NCBI GenBank assembly: GCA_900553555.1
Contig: USEG01000022.1
Coordinates: forward strand, 1-9,429
From: an uncultured Clostridia bacterium
GTDB lineage: Bacteria; Bacillota; Clostridia; Christensenellales; Pumilibacteraceae
DNA: 9,429 nucleotides
Direction: 5' to 3'
In this document: positions 1 through 7,059 of the stretch, piece by piece
Position numbering within the stretch: position 1 is the stretch's first letter
Layout of the letters: each line of letters begins with the position of its first letter
Position numbers and translations under genes: made by a program
The notes under the pieces: generated by a model
The model's database searches: none
Told to the model about the DNA's origin: nothing
The model's input: the letters and a program-made list of their open reading frames with translations, nothing else

Positions 1-1394
1 TTGTCCAGCGCCGCCGCCTGTTCGCTTTGCACGTCTTTAAAGCGCACCGATATCTGCGGCACAGCAAACAACGCGCTTATAAGCGCCGCCGCGACGTTTT
101 CGGGCGAGTCTTCTTTTGTCCAGCTTATCATATCGGAATGTACCGCGCTATGCCGGCACATAAGACGCAATCCCAGCGTTCCTACGCGGTTGCTTAGCGG
201 ATCGAGCGGACAGTCCCACACGCGTATCATGTTGCCGTACGAAGTTATCACCGGCCCCATATAGGGCTGACGGAATTCGATGAGAATGTCGTTTTTGACG
301 CTTTTAAGCGCGCCGGTTATTTCTTCCAGCAATCTGCGCGTCGCCTCTTCCACCGATGCGCAGTCCATGCCCGGCGAGGTGACGCCGTTGGAGTAAAACC
401 TGTCAATAAAGTCCAGCTTAAGCCCGTCGAGATGCCAGTTTTTTACGGCGTCGACGTACGTTCCGACAAGAAAATCGCGCACTTCTTTAAAACGCGGGTC
501 CAGCGTCGAGCAGTTTATATCGTCGTTATTACGCAGATATTTTCCCTTAAACCGCTCGTAATTGCGCGAATAATATCCCACAAACGGCACCGAAAACCAA
601 AGTATCACAGCCATTCCCATTTCGTGAAGAAGGTCTGTCAACCCCTTCATGTCGGGGAATTTTTTGCGCGACGGCTGCCAATCGCCGGTATATCCGTACA
701 AAACGCTCGCGTCGTCGGTCTGCCATCCGTCGTCGATAATTACGGCCTTCATGCCGAATTTTACCGCCTCGCGGCATTCGCGCACGACGTCTTCGGCGGT
801 GATATTCTGAAGATACGAATACCACGTCGAGTACATGGGAACAAATGCCTTCCGCGGTGCGGGCAGCGGCCTTAATCCCTTTTGTTCGTACCAGTCGTAC
901 AAATCGGCGACGGCGGCGTCAAAATCTATACGGCGGCGGTCGATACGCATTTGCACGCAATAGCTCTTTACGGGGTTGGTGACAGCGTCAAAGAGCACCG
1001 TTTCGCTCTCGACAAACAGCGTGTCAAGGTCTATTTTTACCGATACGGCTATGGGCGTCATGATGTCGTCCAAAGCATATAAGGCGCAGTTTTTGCCCGT
1101 TTTCGACAGCGTTTGCGCAAAGGGCGCCCATGAAGCCAGCCGGCTGACAAACTTTCCCGCGCCGCCGAAGGAAATGTTCCTGAACTTGTGCGCCGCGTCA
1201 AAAGTCGAATACACGTCTACGCCCGCGTCGCGCGTGGTTATCTTTATCTTTTCGGGTATGCGCGGGCTGTCGAAATTTACCGCTATCTCGTAAATCTCCA
1301 TGCGTTCATCTATTTCCTTTAAGGCTATATTTACGTCCGTCGCGCCGCCTTCGACGCAAAACGTCCTGTTGCCTATGACAATCGTGTCCATCAT
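1..1394 (-). CDS. GH36 alpha-galactosidase (partial, C-terminus beyond left edge)
   Basis: The minus-strand frame is open from ATG at 1394 to the window edge (464 codons, no stop). It reads as a glycoside hydrolase family 36 (melibiase) enzyme, expected to hydrolyse terminal alpha-galactosides. An N-terminal beta-rich domain spans about residues 1-175, followed by the catalytic barrel. Visible motifs are STWYSY (189-194), IDDGW (220-224), GLKLDFID with probable nucleophile D328, and RVWDCPLDP with probable acid/base D394. The nucleophile lies roughly 150 residues earlier than in the long (about 730-residue) GH36 enzymes, so this is a short-N-terminus type like the Thermotoga GalA form. There is no signal peptide, so it acts on imported oligosaccharides. 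Two adjacent ATGs (1394 and 1391) follow AAGGAG; the second has the better spacing (7 nt versus 4). The gene lies 18 bp after the preceding isomerase gene and is surely cotranscribed with it. The family is confident; substrate preference is not known. Confidence 0.92.
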   Translation of the reverse strand, partial: MMDTIVIGNRTFCVEGGATDVNIALKEIDERMEIYEIAVNFDSPRIPEKIKITTRDAGVDVYSTFDAAHKFRNISFGGAGKFVSRLASWAPFAQTLSKTGKNCALYALDDIMTPIAVSVKIDLDTLFVESETVLFDAVTNPVKSYCVQMRIDRRRIDFDAAVADLYDWYEQKGLRPLPAPRKAFVPMYSTWYSYLQNITAEDVVRECREAVKFGMKAVIIDDGWQTDDASVLYGYTGDWQPSRKKFPDMKGLTDLLHEMGMAVILWFSVPFVGYYSRNYERFKGKYLRNNDDINCSTLDPRFKEVRDFLVGTYVDAVKNWHLDGLKLDFIDRFYSNGVTSPGMDCASVEEATRRLLEEITGALKSVKNDILIEFRQPYMGPVITSYGNMIRVWDCPLDPLSNRVGTLGLRLMCRHSAVHSDMISWTKEDSPENVAAALISALFAVPQISVRFKDVQSEQAAALD

Positions 1395-1412
1395 TTTTCT
1401 CCTTATTGAGTC

Positions 1413-2285
1413 TTACTGTTGTTTTATGACGTTTTCGATGTATTTTAAGCCGCTTTCAAGCGCATAAAAAAGCTCTTCTCTGCCTTCGAATTCCAGCGTA
1501 AGATAGCCGTCGTAACCCGCTCTTTTAAGCGCGCGCACGCAGGCGGCAACGGGAACGCTGCCGTGTCCCGGTACCGTTCCGAGAAGATATTTTCCACCGC
1601 GCGACATAAAGAAAGCGTCGTCCGGCGGCACGTCGGGGCGGTCTTTGACGATAAAATCTTTGATATGGACGTTAAAGGCGTAAGGCGCCAGCCTGCCCGA
1701 CGCGCAAACGGGGTCTTCGTCGACGCAAAGAAAATTCCCCACGTCCAGCAAAACGCCGAAATTGTCGTTTCCCACCGCGTTTACGAGACTTTCGACGCGG
1801 TCAGAGTCCTGACAGAAGAAGCCGTGGTTTTCGACGCACGTCCTGACGCCTTTTTCGGCGGCGTAAAGCGTAATCTCCCGGCACGCGCCGGCCAGCCGGT
1901 CCTTTACCGAAAAAAAGCCCTTCATTCCGTTGCCGCGGGGCGCAAAACCTCTTGTAACGTCGTGGCGCATTACTCGGCAGCCCAACGCAGCCGCAACGTC
2001 CACTTTGCTCTTTACGCGCTCTACGGCGTCTCGCGACACCGTGCCGTCGGAGCGCAGCAATTCCGCTCCCACGGAAAAGGCGGATATTTCGATATGGTTT
2101 TTATCGGCCTCTTCGCGCAAAACCGCGGCGTATTCCCGTTCGGAATATCCTTCCGGCGGCATAAAGTCGGTAAATTCGATGGCGTCAAAGCCCGTTTCGG
2201 CGGCGCAGAGAACGCATTGGCGCAAGTCCAGCTCGCCCGATTTAAGTTTGCGGTCAAAACAATATGACGTAACGGATTTTTTCAT
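1413..2285 (-). CDS. Sugar phosphate isomerase/epimerase-like TIM-barrel protein
   Basis: This 290-residue protein has the xylose-isomerase-like TIM-barrel fold (AP endonuclease 2 / sugar phosphate isomerase-epimerase superfamily). The four expected metal ligands can be seen: E152 in CVENHG, D181 in LLDVGN, H207 in NVHIKD and E265 in LTLEFEG. A complete Glu/Asp/His/Glu set implies a divalent-metal enzyme acting by proton transfer next to a carbonyl, as an isomerase, epimerase, dehydratase or lyase; the exact reaction is not readable. Length is normal for a stand-alone member. ATG at 2285 follows AAGGAG with a 4-nt spacer. It lies downstream of a hairpin in an 80-bp gap after the ThuA-like gene and 18 bp upstream of the GH36 gene, so it forms a tight pair with the alpha-galactosidase. 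It is clearly diverged from the other two barrels of the cluster. Confidence 0.88.
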   Translation of the reverse strand: MKKSVTSYCFDRKLKSGELDLRQCVLCAAETGFDAIEFTDFMPPEGYSEREYAAVLREEADKNHIEISAFSVGAELLRSDGTVSRDAVERVKSKVDVAAALGCRVMRHDVTRGFAPRGNGMKGFFSVKDRLAGACREITLYAAEKGVRTCVENHGFFCQDSDRVESLVNAVGNDNFGVLLDVGNFLCVDEDPVCASGRLAPYAFNVHIKDFIVKDRPDVPPDDAFFMSRGGKYLLGTVPGHGSVPVAACVRALKRAGYDGYLTLEFEGREELFYALESGLKYIENVIKQQ

Positions 2286-2316
2286 AGTTCTCCTTATTTA
2301 AAAACGCAAATACGAC

Positions 2317-2352
2317 AAAATACGCATTCCCGCCAAGGAAAATGCGTATTTT
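2317..2352 (-). terminator. 12-bp perfect hairpin between the ThuA-like and isomerase genes (attenuator or partial terminator)
   Basis: AAAATACGCATT (2317-2328) and AATGCGTATTTT (2341-2352) are exact inverted repeats around a 12-nt loop. Read on the minus strand, the stem ends in TTTT followed by GTCG, so the U-tract is short and partly inside the stem; an A-tract precedes it. It sits 13 bp after the stop codon of the ThuA-like gene and 31 bp before the next ATG, which leaves almost no room for a fresh promoter. The best reading is partial termination or an RNA-processing/stabilising hairpin that would lower expression of the last two genes relative to the first four. It could also act on plus-strand antisense transcripts. 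Confidence 0.5.
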
Positions 2353-2365
2353 TATGCCGAATTTT

Positions 2366-3091
2366 TTACTTTTTAGCTTCGGGTGCGACGGGTCTGTGAT
2401 CAGGCGCGTACTCGCTTATTCTCACCGTCGGCTTTACGTACTCGGCGGCGTTGTGCAAAATGGCGCGCACCTGCTCAAGGTGGTAGGTGGGATTGGTTTC
2501 ATGCCCGCAGCGCAAATAAAAGACTTTGCCTCTGCCGCGGCGCCATACGCAGCCGCTGCGCATTACTTCGCCGCCCGTAAACCAGCTGATAAAGACAAGT
2601 TCGTCGGGTGTGGGAACCTCAAAACTCTCGCCGTAGGTTTCTTCGTGCTCGATTTCGACGTACGGGAACATTCCCTTTGCGATGGGATGCGTGCAGTCCA
2701 CCACCCACATACGTTCTTTTTCGTTGTTTTCGCGCCATATAAGATTGCAGCTCGTGCCCATAAGGCGTTTAAAGGGCTTGCTGTGGTGCCCCGAATGCAA
2801 TACGATAAAGCCCATGCCCTTGTTTACCTGATCGACCACCATTGCCGCCGTTTCGTCGGGGATGGAGTTGTGGTACCAATGTCCCCACCACACCAAAACG
2901 TCGGTATTTTGGAGAAGGTCCAAGGTGAGTTCTTCGGCATGACGTTTGTCATCGTAAGTAATAAGCGTCGTTTCGTATCCGAACGAACCGAACATTTCTT
3001 TAAGGCATACCGACAGCCCTTCGGGATACGCCGCCACGCCTTCCGGCGAGGACATGCTGGCATTGTATTCACATACAACGGTAACTTTCAT
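2366..3091 (-). CDS. ThuA-like protein (trehalose-utilisation family, GATase1-like fold)
   Basis: This 241-residue protein matches the ThuA family (PF06283). Visible family features are WWGH (68-71), GMGFIVLHSGHHS (92-104) leading to a KRLMG segment, an HP pair at 135-136, a Glu-rich EHEETYGE stretch (148-155) and GRGKVFYLRCGHE (186-198) near the C-terminus. The nucleophile cysteine of true class-I glutamine amidotransferases is not at the expected elbow, where the sequence is LHSG, so amidotransferase activity is not expected. ThuA proteins accompany Gfo/Idh/MocA dehydrogenases in the rhizobial trehalose pathway, which runs through 3-keto-trehalose, and recur in keto-sugar loci. Here the gene lies 21 bp after the isomerase-oxidoreductase fusion, fitting that partnership. 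ATG at 3091 follows GGAGGT at close spacing. The C-terminal tail from about residue 222 is proline- and charge-rich. The family is confident; the substrate is unknown. Confidence 0.88.
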   Translation of the reverse strand: MKVTVVCEYNASMSSPEGVAAYPEGLSVCLKEMFGSFGYETTLITYDDKRHAEELTLDLLQNTDVLVWWGHWYHNSIPDETAAMVVDQVNKGMGFIVLHSGHHSKPFKRLMGTSCNLIWRENNEKERMWVVDCTHPIAKGMFPYVEIEHEETYGESFEVPTPDELVFISWFTGGEVMRSGCVWRRGRGKVFYLRCGHETNPTYHLEQVRAILHNAAEYVKPTVRISEYAPDHRPVAPEAKK

Positions 3092-3112
3092 ATCAACCTC
3101 CGAAAAAGAGTC

Positions 3113-4915
3113 TTAGTCAAAATAATACGGTTTTCCCGTCTGCTGCGACTTATAAATGCCTTCCAGAATTCTCGTTACCACAGCCGCCTGTTCGGGTTTG
3201 ACGTTGAGCTCCTGTCCGTCGAGAATAGCCGCCGAGAAGTTGGCCGCCTCGTAATCCGCGGGTTCTTTTCCGCCGGCTCCGTCAAAGAACGCCACTCCGC
3301 CCGTCGAGAAATTGGGTTTCATGATGTACTGTCTGCCGTTTTTGACGCCGTTTATGCGCAGGCCGTCCAGCATATCCGCTCCGGCTTTGTCGCCGCAAAT
3401 GGTGGTGATAGCCTCCCTCGGATCCGCCATATTTAGCGCCCAGCTGCTCTTAAGATAGATAACGGCGCCGTTTTTCATGACGATGAAACCGAAAGCCGAA
3501 TCTTCGGCGGTAAAACGATCGACGTCCCAGTCGCCCCAGGCATTGCCCGTTTCGGTGTTTTTGTTGAGCTTGTGGAAGGTCTTGCCGACGCAGTATGCGG
3601 GCTCGTAGTTGTCCATCATGTGCAGCGTAAGATCCAGCGCGTGAGTTCCTATGTCGATAAGCGGACCGCCGCCCTGCTTTTCTTCGTCGATGAATACGCC
3701 CCATGTGGGAACGGCTCTTCTGCGTATGGCTATCGCCTCGGCATAGTAAACCTCGCCGAATTCGCCGTCCTTGGCCATCTGTTTCATGTACATGCTGTCG
3801 GGACGCCATCTGTTCTGATATCCGATGGTAAGCACTTTGTTGTTCTTCTTTGCCGCCTCGATCATCTTGACAGCCTCTTCGTACGTCGTCGCCATGGGCT
3901 TTTCGCACAGTACGTGCTTGCCGGCGTTGAGCGCGTCGACGGTGATGCGGCAGTGCTCCTTGTTGTGAGTGAGCACCAAAACGGCGTCTATGGTCTCGTC
4001 TTTAAGCAGTTCTTTGTAATCGGTGTAAACGGCGCTGTCTTCCGTGCCGTATTCTTCCTTTGCCTTTTGCGCTCTTTCGGGGATAATGTCGCAAAAAGCC
4101 ACCATTTCGGCGCGGGGATTTCTCTTTTCGGCGGGCATATGTTTGCCGTTGGCTATTCCGCCGCAGCCTATGATGCCGAGGCGCAAAATCTTATTGGACA
4201 GTTTTTTCATGTTTTCATAACTCCTTTTTAAATATTCGGCGGGCTCACAGGGAAAACCTTCCACTTCGAGAATGGCAAGCTGAATCCCCATTTTGTTGCC
4301 CAAATCAAAAATTTCCTTAAATCCGACGCAACCTTCTCCCACAACGGGGTTGGGATCGGTTTTTACGCCTACGGTTTTAAGCTCCTTAATATGCAGGCAT
4401 TTGAGTCTGTCGCCGTATTCCTTCATCTTTTCGACGGGGTCAAGGCCTGCCATCTTCACCCAGTACGTATCGATTTCGCTGTAAAAGCCCTCGGTTTTGT
4501 CAAGCAGCTGTTTTACAAGGTCCTCGCCGTTTTTGTATTCCTGGTCGTGATTGTGATATCCGAACACGACGCCGCGCTTATCAAGCTCTTTTTTTACTGT
4601 TTTGATTTGCTCGACGAGCGCGTCCATGTTGTTTTTGAGGTCGTCGCCGCTCATCCACGGAATATAAACCGACTTTATGCCGATTTCGTCGATGTAATCG
4701 AGCTGCGGAATTATCTCGTCTATCTTGATATGGGCGGAGATTCCTTCCAGATGATATTTGTCGAGCAGCGCCTTCATTTCCTTGGGCGTAAGTCCGTAAA
4801 AGCCGGCGAATTCCACGCAGGAATAACCCGCTTTCGCCACCATTTTCAACACTTCTTCCACTCCGAGTTCTTTTATCTGATTGCGGAGCGAATACAACTG
4901 AACTCCTAATTTCAT
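3113..4915 (-). CDS. Fusion protein: TIM-barrel sugar isomerase/epimerase-like domain plus Gfo/Idh/MocA oxidoreductase
   Basis: A single 600-codon frame joins two enzymes usually made separately. Residues 1-239 are a xylose-isomerase-like TIM barrel, with D149 (SEIDTYW), H175 (CLHIKEL) and E217 (AILEVEG) at metal-ligand positions. The usual first Glu site reads GYHNH (119-123) instead, as seen in one branch of the superfamily. Residues 244-600 are a Gfo/Idh/MocA NAD(P)-dependent dehydrogenase, with dinucleotide motif GCGGIA (250-255), CEKP (337-340, K339), and GGGPLIDIGTHALD (415-428) carrying the catalytic-type D421 and H425. The junction is only about five residues: the EYLKRSYENMKKL segment looks like the ordinary C-terminal helix of a stand-alone isomerase, and the first Rossmann strand begins at once. 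An internal Shine-Dalgarno and in-frame ATG lie at the junction (see separate entry), so a free dehydrogenase may also be made. The fusion would channel a keto-sugar between oxidation and elimination or isomerisation. ATG at 4915 follows AAAGGAG with a 6-nt spacer. A lost stop codon through sequence error cannot be excluded. Confidence 0.9.
   Translation of the reverse strand: MKLGVQLYSLRNQIKELGVEEVLKMVAKAGYSCVEFAGFYGLTPKEMKALLDKYHLEGISAHIKIDEIIPQLDYIDEIGIKSVYIPWMSGDDLKNNMDALVEQIKTVKKELDKRGVVFGYHNHDQEYKNGEDLVKQLLDKTEGFYSEIDTYWVKMAGLDPVEKMKEYGDRLKCLHIKELKTVGVKTDPNPVVGEGCVGFKEIFDLGNKMGIQLAILEVEGFPCEPAEYLKRSYENMKKLSNKILRLGIIGCGGIANGKHMPAEKRNPRAEMVAFCDIIPERAQKAKEEYGTEDSAVYTDYKELLKDETIDAVLVLTHNKEHCRITVDALNAGKHVLCEKPMATTYEEAVKMIEAAKKNNKVLTIGYQNRWRPDSMYMKQMAKDGEFGEVYYAEAIAIRRRAVPTWGVFIDEEKQGGGPLIDIGTHALDLTLHMMDNYEPAYCVGKTFHKLNKNTETGNAWGDWDVDRFTAEDSAFGFIVMKNGAVIYLKSSWALNMADPREAITTICGDKAGADMLDGLRINGVKNGRQYIMKPNFSTGGVAFFDGAGGKEPADYEAANFSAAILDGQELNVKPEQAAVVTRILEGIYKSQQTGKPYYFD
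4208..4226 (-). promoter_or_regulatory. Internal Shine-Dalgarno and in-frame ATG at the fusion junction
   Basis: On the minus strand AAGGAG (4226-4221) is followed 10 nt later by an in-frame ATG (4210-4208, Met236 of the fusion) that opens MKKLSNKILRLGIIG. That is a typical start for a stand-alone Gfo/Idh/MocA enzyme of about 365 residues. A second ATG (4218-4216) lies only 2 nt after the Shine-Dalgarno, is out of frame and stops after three codons (ATG AAA ACA TGA). The site looks like the ribosome-binding site of an originally separate downstream gene, now read through by the upstream frame. It could still start a shorter protein. The sequence is directly visible; its use is inference. Confidence 0.5.
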
Positions 4916-4954
4916 AATTTTCTCCTTTAATTGATTGTTTATCCGTAAAGCGCG

Positions 4955-5914
4955 TCAAGCCCACCACATTTCGGCTTTTCCGCCCTTGATGATAATACCC
5001 TGCAAATATTCGATTGCCTTGTCAAGTCCTTCCATAGCCGTCATAAGGCCGTCTTCGTGCTCGATGGAGATGCTGTCGTCGTATCCCACGACTTTGAGCG
5101 CGGACAAAATTTTGCGCCAGTTGTCGGTGCCGTATCCCATGGTTCTGAACACCCACGAACGATGCGCGATGTCGCTGTAATGTTTGGTGTCCAAAACGCC
5201 GTTTTTGCGCACGTTGGACATGTTCATCTCGGTATCCTTGGCGTGGAAATAATAGATTGCGTCGCCCAGATAATATATGACGTCCACTATGTCCATTCCC
5301 TGCCAGATAAGGTGCGAAGGATCGACGTTGGCGCCTATCATAGGACCCACGGCGGCGCGCAGTTTAAGCAGCGTCTCGGGATTGTAAACGCAAAAGCCCG
5401 GATGCATTTCCAGCGCTATTTTTTCCACTCCGTTGGCGGCGGCAAACTTTACGGCTTTCTTCCAGTAGGGAATAAGCACTTTCTTCCACTGGTATTCCAG
5501 AATGTCCTGATATTCCGGCGGCCACGCGCAAGTAACCCAGTTGGGCTGCTGCGACTTGGGATCGCCGCCCGGGCATCCCGAAAACGTGACGAGGCGTTTT
5601 ATTCCTATCTGACCCGCCAAAACGCAGGCCGCTTCGAAATCTTCTTCGAATTTGGCGGCAATGGTCTTGTTGGGGTGGACGCAGTTGCCGTGCACCGCTA
5701 TCGCCGAAATGGTGGAATCATACTTTTTAAAAGTATCCATCAGCGTCTTGCGCGCCACTTCGTCATGAATCAGCACTTTTGCATCGGCGTGTACCGTTCC
5801 CGGATAGCCGCCTACGCCCAATTCCAACTGATGCACTCCTCGGTCGGCAAGATACTTCAGACTTTCGTCCAGCGTCATCCCGCCGAAAACTCCGTTTACT
5901 ACACTTAATTGCAT
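4955..5914 (-). CDS. Sugar phosphate isomerase/epimerase-like TIM-barrel protein (ELGVGGYPG / EMHPGF subfamily)
   Basis: This 319-residue protein of the xylose-isomerase-like TIM-barrel superfamily has a full metal-ligand set: E169 in ALEMHPGF, D198 in ANVDPSHL, H224 in FHAKDT and E285 in SIEHEDG. Other marked segments are ELGVGGYPGT (31-40), AVHGNCVHPN (73-82) and an aromatic C-terminus ending MWWA. It belongs to a different branch from the other two barrels of the cluster. The branch is usually annotated AP endonuclease or sugar phosphate isomerase, and catalytic subunits reported for C-glycoside deglycosidases come from the same broad superfamily. No small beta-subunit gene of that system is visible here, so that role is not assigned. 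ATG at 5914 follows AAAAGGAG with an 8-nt spacer. The gene lies 47 bp after the first dehydrogenase gene and 39 bp before the fusion gene. A metal-dependent keto-sugar isomerase, epimerase or lyase is likely; the reaction is unknown. Confidence 0.9.
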   Translation of the reverse strand: MQLSVVNGVFGGMTLDESLKYLADRGVHQLELGVGGYPGTVHADAKVLIHDEVARKTLMDTFKKYDSTISAIAVHGNCVHPNKTIAAKFEEDFEAACVLAGQIGIKRLVTFSGCPGGDPKSQQPNWVTCAWPPEYQDILEYQWKKVLIPYWKKAVKFAAANGVEKIALEMHPGFCVYNPETLLKLRAAVGPMIGANVDPSHLIWQGMDIVDVIYYLGDAIYYFHAKDTEMNMSNVRKNGVLDTKHYSDIAHRSWVFRTMGYGTDNWRKILSALKVVGYDDSISIEHEDGLMTAMEGLDKAIEYLQGIIIKGGKAEMWWA

Positions 5915-5961
5915 ACTTATTTCTCCTTTTACGAATTTTCTCCCTTATGGGCGATTTACTG

Positions 5962-7032
5962 TTATATGTCCAGCTCGATGACTCGGTTTTCGTCCGAGCT
6001 CTTTTTTGCCGCCTCCATGACGGCGTATACGCGCAGTTCCTGCTGCTGCGTGACAAGCGTGGGCTTGTTGGATATTACGGCGTCCATGAAGTTGCGGTAA
6101 AACGCGTTTTTGTCCCCGCGCACTATTTCCAGCGGCAGCTCCTGCTCGGTTTCGGCGCGGCGGGCGGCCATGGTCTTTGTAAAACCGTTGCCGGCGTTTA
6201 CGCCCTCCAGCTTGTCGTCGTAACGCTGCGTAACGCGCACCATTTTGCCTTCGACGTTGTCGCGGCGCCAGTTGGTTATCGTCCCCGTGCCGTCCTTTCC
6301 GTACACCTGCCAACGCGGCAGTTCGATAAAGGTGTTGGTGTCGACGACTATGCGATAGCGCATGCCGCCCTTGAATTTCACCAACAAATCAAAGCCGTCG
6401 TCCACCTTTTCGCCCGCCTGGTACGAATAGTCGCACTCCACGCTTTTTACTTTGTCGTCTATCATAAGCAGCATCTGGTCGATGAGATGCACGCCCCAGT
6501 CCAACATCATTCCCCCGCCCTGTTCGGGATTTTTGCGCCATGCGCCGGGAATTCCGTTGGAACCCATTACCCTGCTTTCGATGAGATACGTTTCTCCCAA
6601 AAGTTTTTTGTCGTACATATTTTTGACCGTCAGAAAATCGTCGTCCCAACGGCGGTTTTGATGCACTTCGAATACTTTTCCGTATTTTTTAGCGGCGGCG
6701 TACATTTCGTTTACTTCGTCCGTGTCCAGCCCCATGGGCTTTTCGACAATGACGTTCTTGCCGCGGGACAGAGCTTCGAGAACGTACGGCTTGTGCAAGT
6801 CGTTGGGCGTCGCGATGAGCACGATTTTTATGCTTTCATCGGCAAAAATCTCTTCGGCGCTGTTGAAGTTATGCAGTCCCAGCTGAGCGGCAAATTCCTT
6901 TCTTTCCTCGCTGATGTCGTATATGCCGGCAATGTCCAGCTTTTCGGGATAATCGCTGTCGTTTAGACGCGGAATGATATACTTCCGGTGATTATTCCCC
7001 ATTCCTCCAAACCCGATTATAGCAATTTTCAT
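5962..7032 (-). CDS. Gfo/Idh/MocA family NAD(P)-dependent oxidoreductase
   Basis: This is a 356-residue protein of normal family length. Residues 1-120 form the Rossmann domain, with GFGGMG (7-12), the ATPNDLH segment (74-80) and EKP (97-99, K98). The C-terminal alpha/beta domain carries QNRRWDDDF (125-133) and QGGGMMLDWGVHLID (171-185), with D178 and H182 at the catalytic-type positions. Such enzymes oxidise or reduce a ring hydroxyl of a sugar, inositol or glycoside with NAD(P). It is the first gene of the minus-strand operon, directly opposite the AraC-type regulator. It differs clearly in sequence from the oxidoreductase half of the fusion protein, so the pair may perform different steps, such as initial oxidation and final reduction. 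The ATG at 7032 has its only good Shine-Dalgarno (AAAGGAG, 7053-7047) 14 nt away, which is long. No nearer start codon fits better. IolG-type inositol dehydrogenase is an alternative but no other core iol genes are present. Confidence 0.92.
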   Translation of the reverse strand: MKIAIIGFGGMGNNHRKYIIPRLNDSDYPEKLDIAGIYDISEERKEFAAQLGLHNFNSAEEIFADESIKIVLIATPNDLHKPYVLEALSRGKNVIVEKPMGLDTDEVNEMYAAAKKYGKVFEVHQNRRWDDDFLTVKNMYDKKLLGETYLIESRVMGSNGIPGAWRKNPEQGGGMMLDWGVHLIDQMLLMIDDKVKSVECDYSYQAGEKVDDGFDLLVKFKGGMRYRIVVDTNTFIELPRWQVYGKDGTGTITNWRRDNVEGKMVRVTQRYDDKLEGVNAGNGFTKTMAARRAETEQELPLEIVRGDKNAFYRNFMDAVISNKPTLVTQQQELRVYAVMEAAKKSSDENRVIELDI

Positions 7033-7046
7033 ATATTTTTCGTTTT

Positions 7047-7053
7047 CTCCTTT
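7047..7053 (-). promoter_or_regulatory. Shine-Dalgarno of the first operon gene at unusually long spacing
   Basis: AAAGGAG on the minus strand is separated from the ATG at 7032 by an A/T-rich 14-nt spacer. Other genes in this window use about 4-8 nt. No ATG, GTG or TTG lies at a better distance in frame. Initiation may be weak or depend on folding of the spacer. Confidence 0.5.
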
Positions 7054-7059
7054 CAGGCA

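Noticed and set aside
2342..3436. A 364-codon open frame on the plus strand
   Set aside because: It runs antisense across the ThuA-like gene and the end of the fusion gene, begins in the hairpin region with no Shine-Dalgarno and resembles no known protein.
4955..5914. Catalytic subunit of a C-glycoside deglycosidase
   Set aside because: The superfamily fits, but no small beta-subunit gene accompanies it and the subfamily cannot be settled without an alignment. It was left as an unassigned isomerase-like protein.
5779..6966. A 395-codon open frame on the plus strand
   Set aside because: It is antisense to two well-supported genes (the isomerase-like barrel and the first dehydrogenase), spans their junction, lacks recognisable motifs and is explained by codon bias of the true strand.
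1413..7032. A canonical myo-inositol (iol) catabolic operon
   Set aside because: IolG-, IolE- and IolI-like folds are present, but no IolB, IolC, IolD or IolA-like gene is in the window, and a ThuA-like protein and a GH36 enzyme are not part of that pathway.
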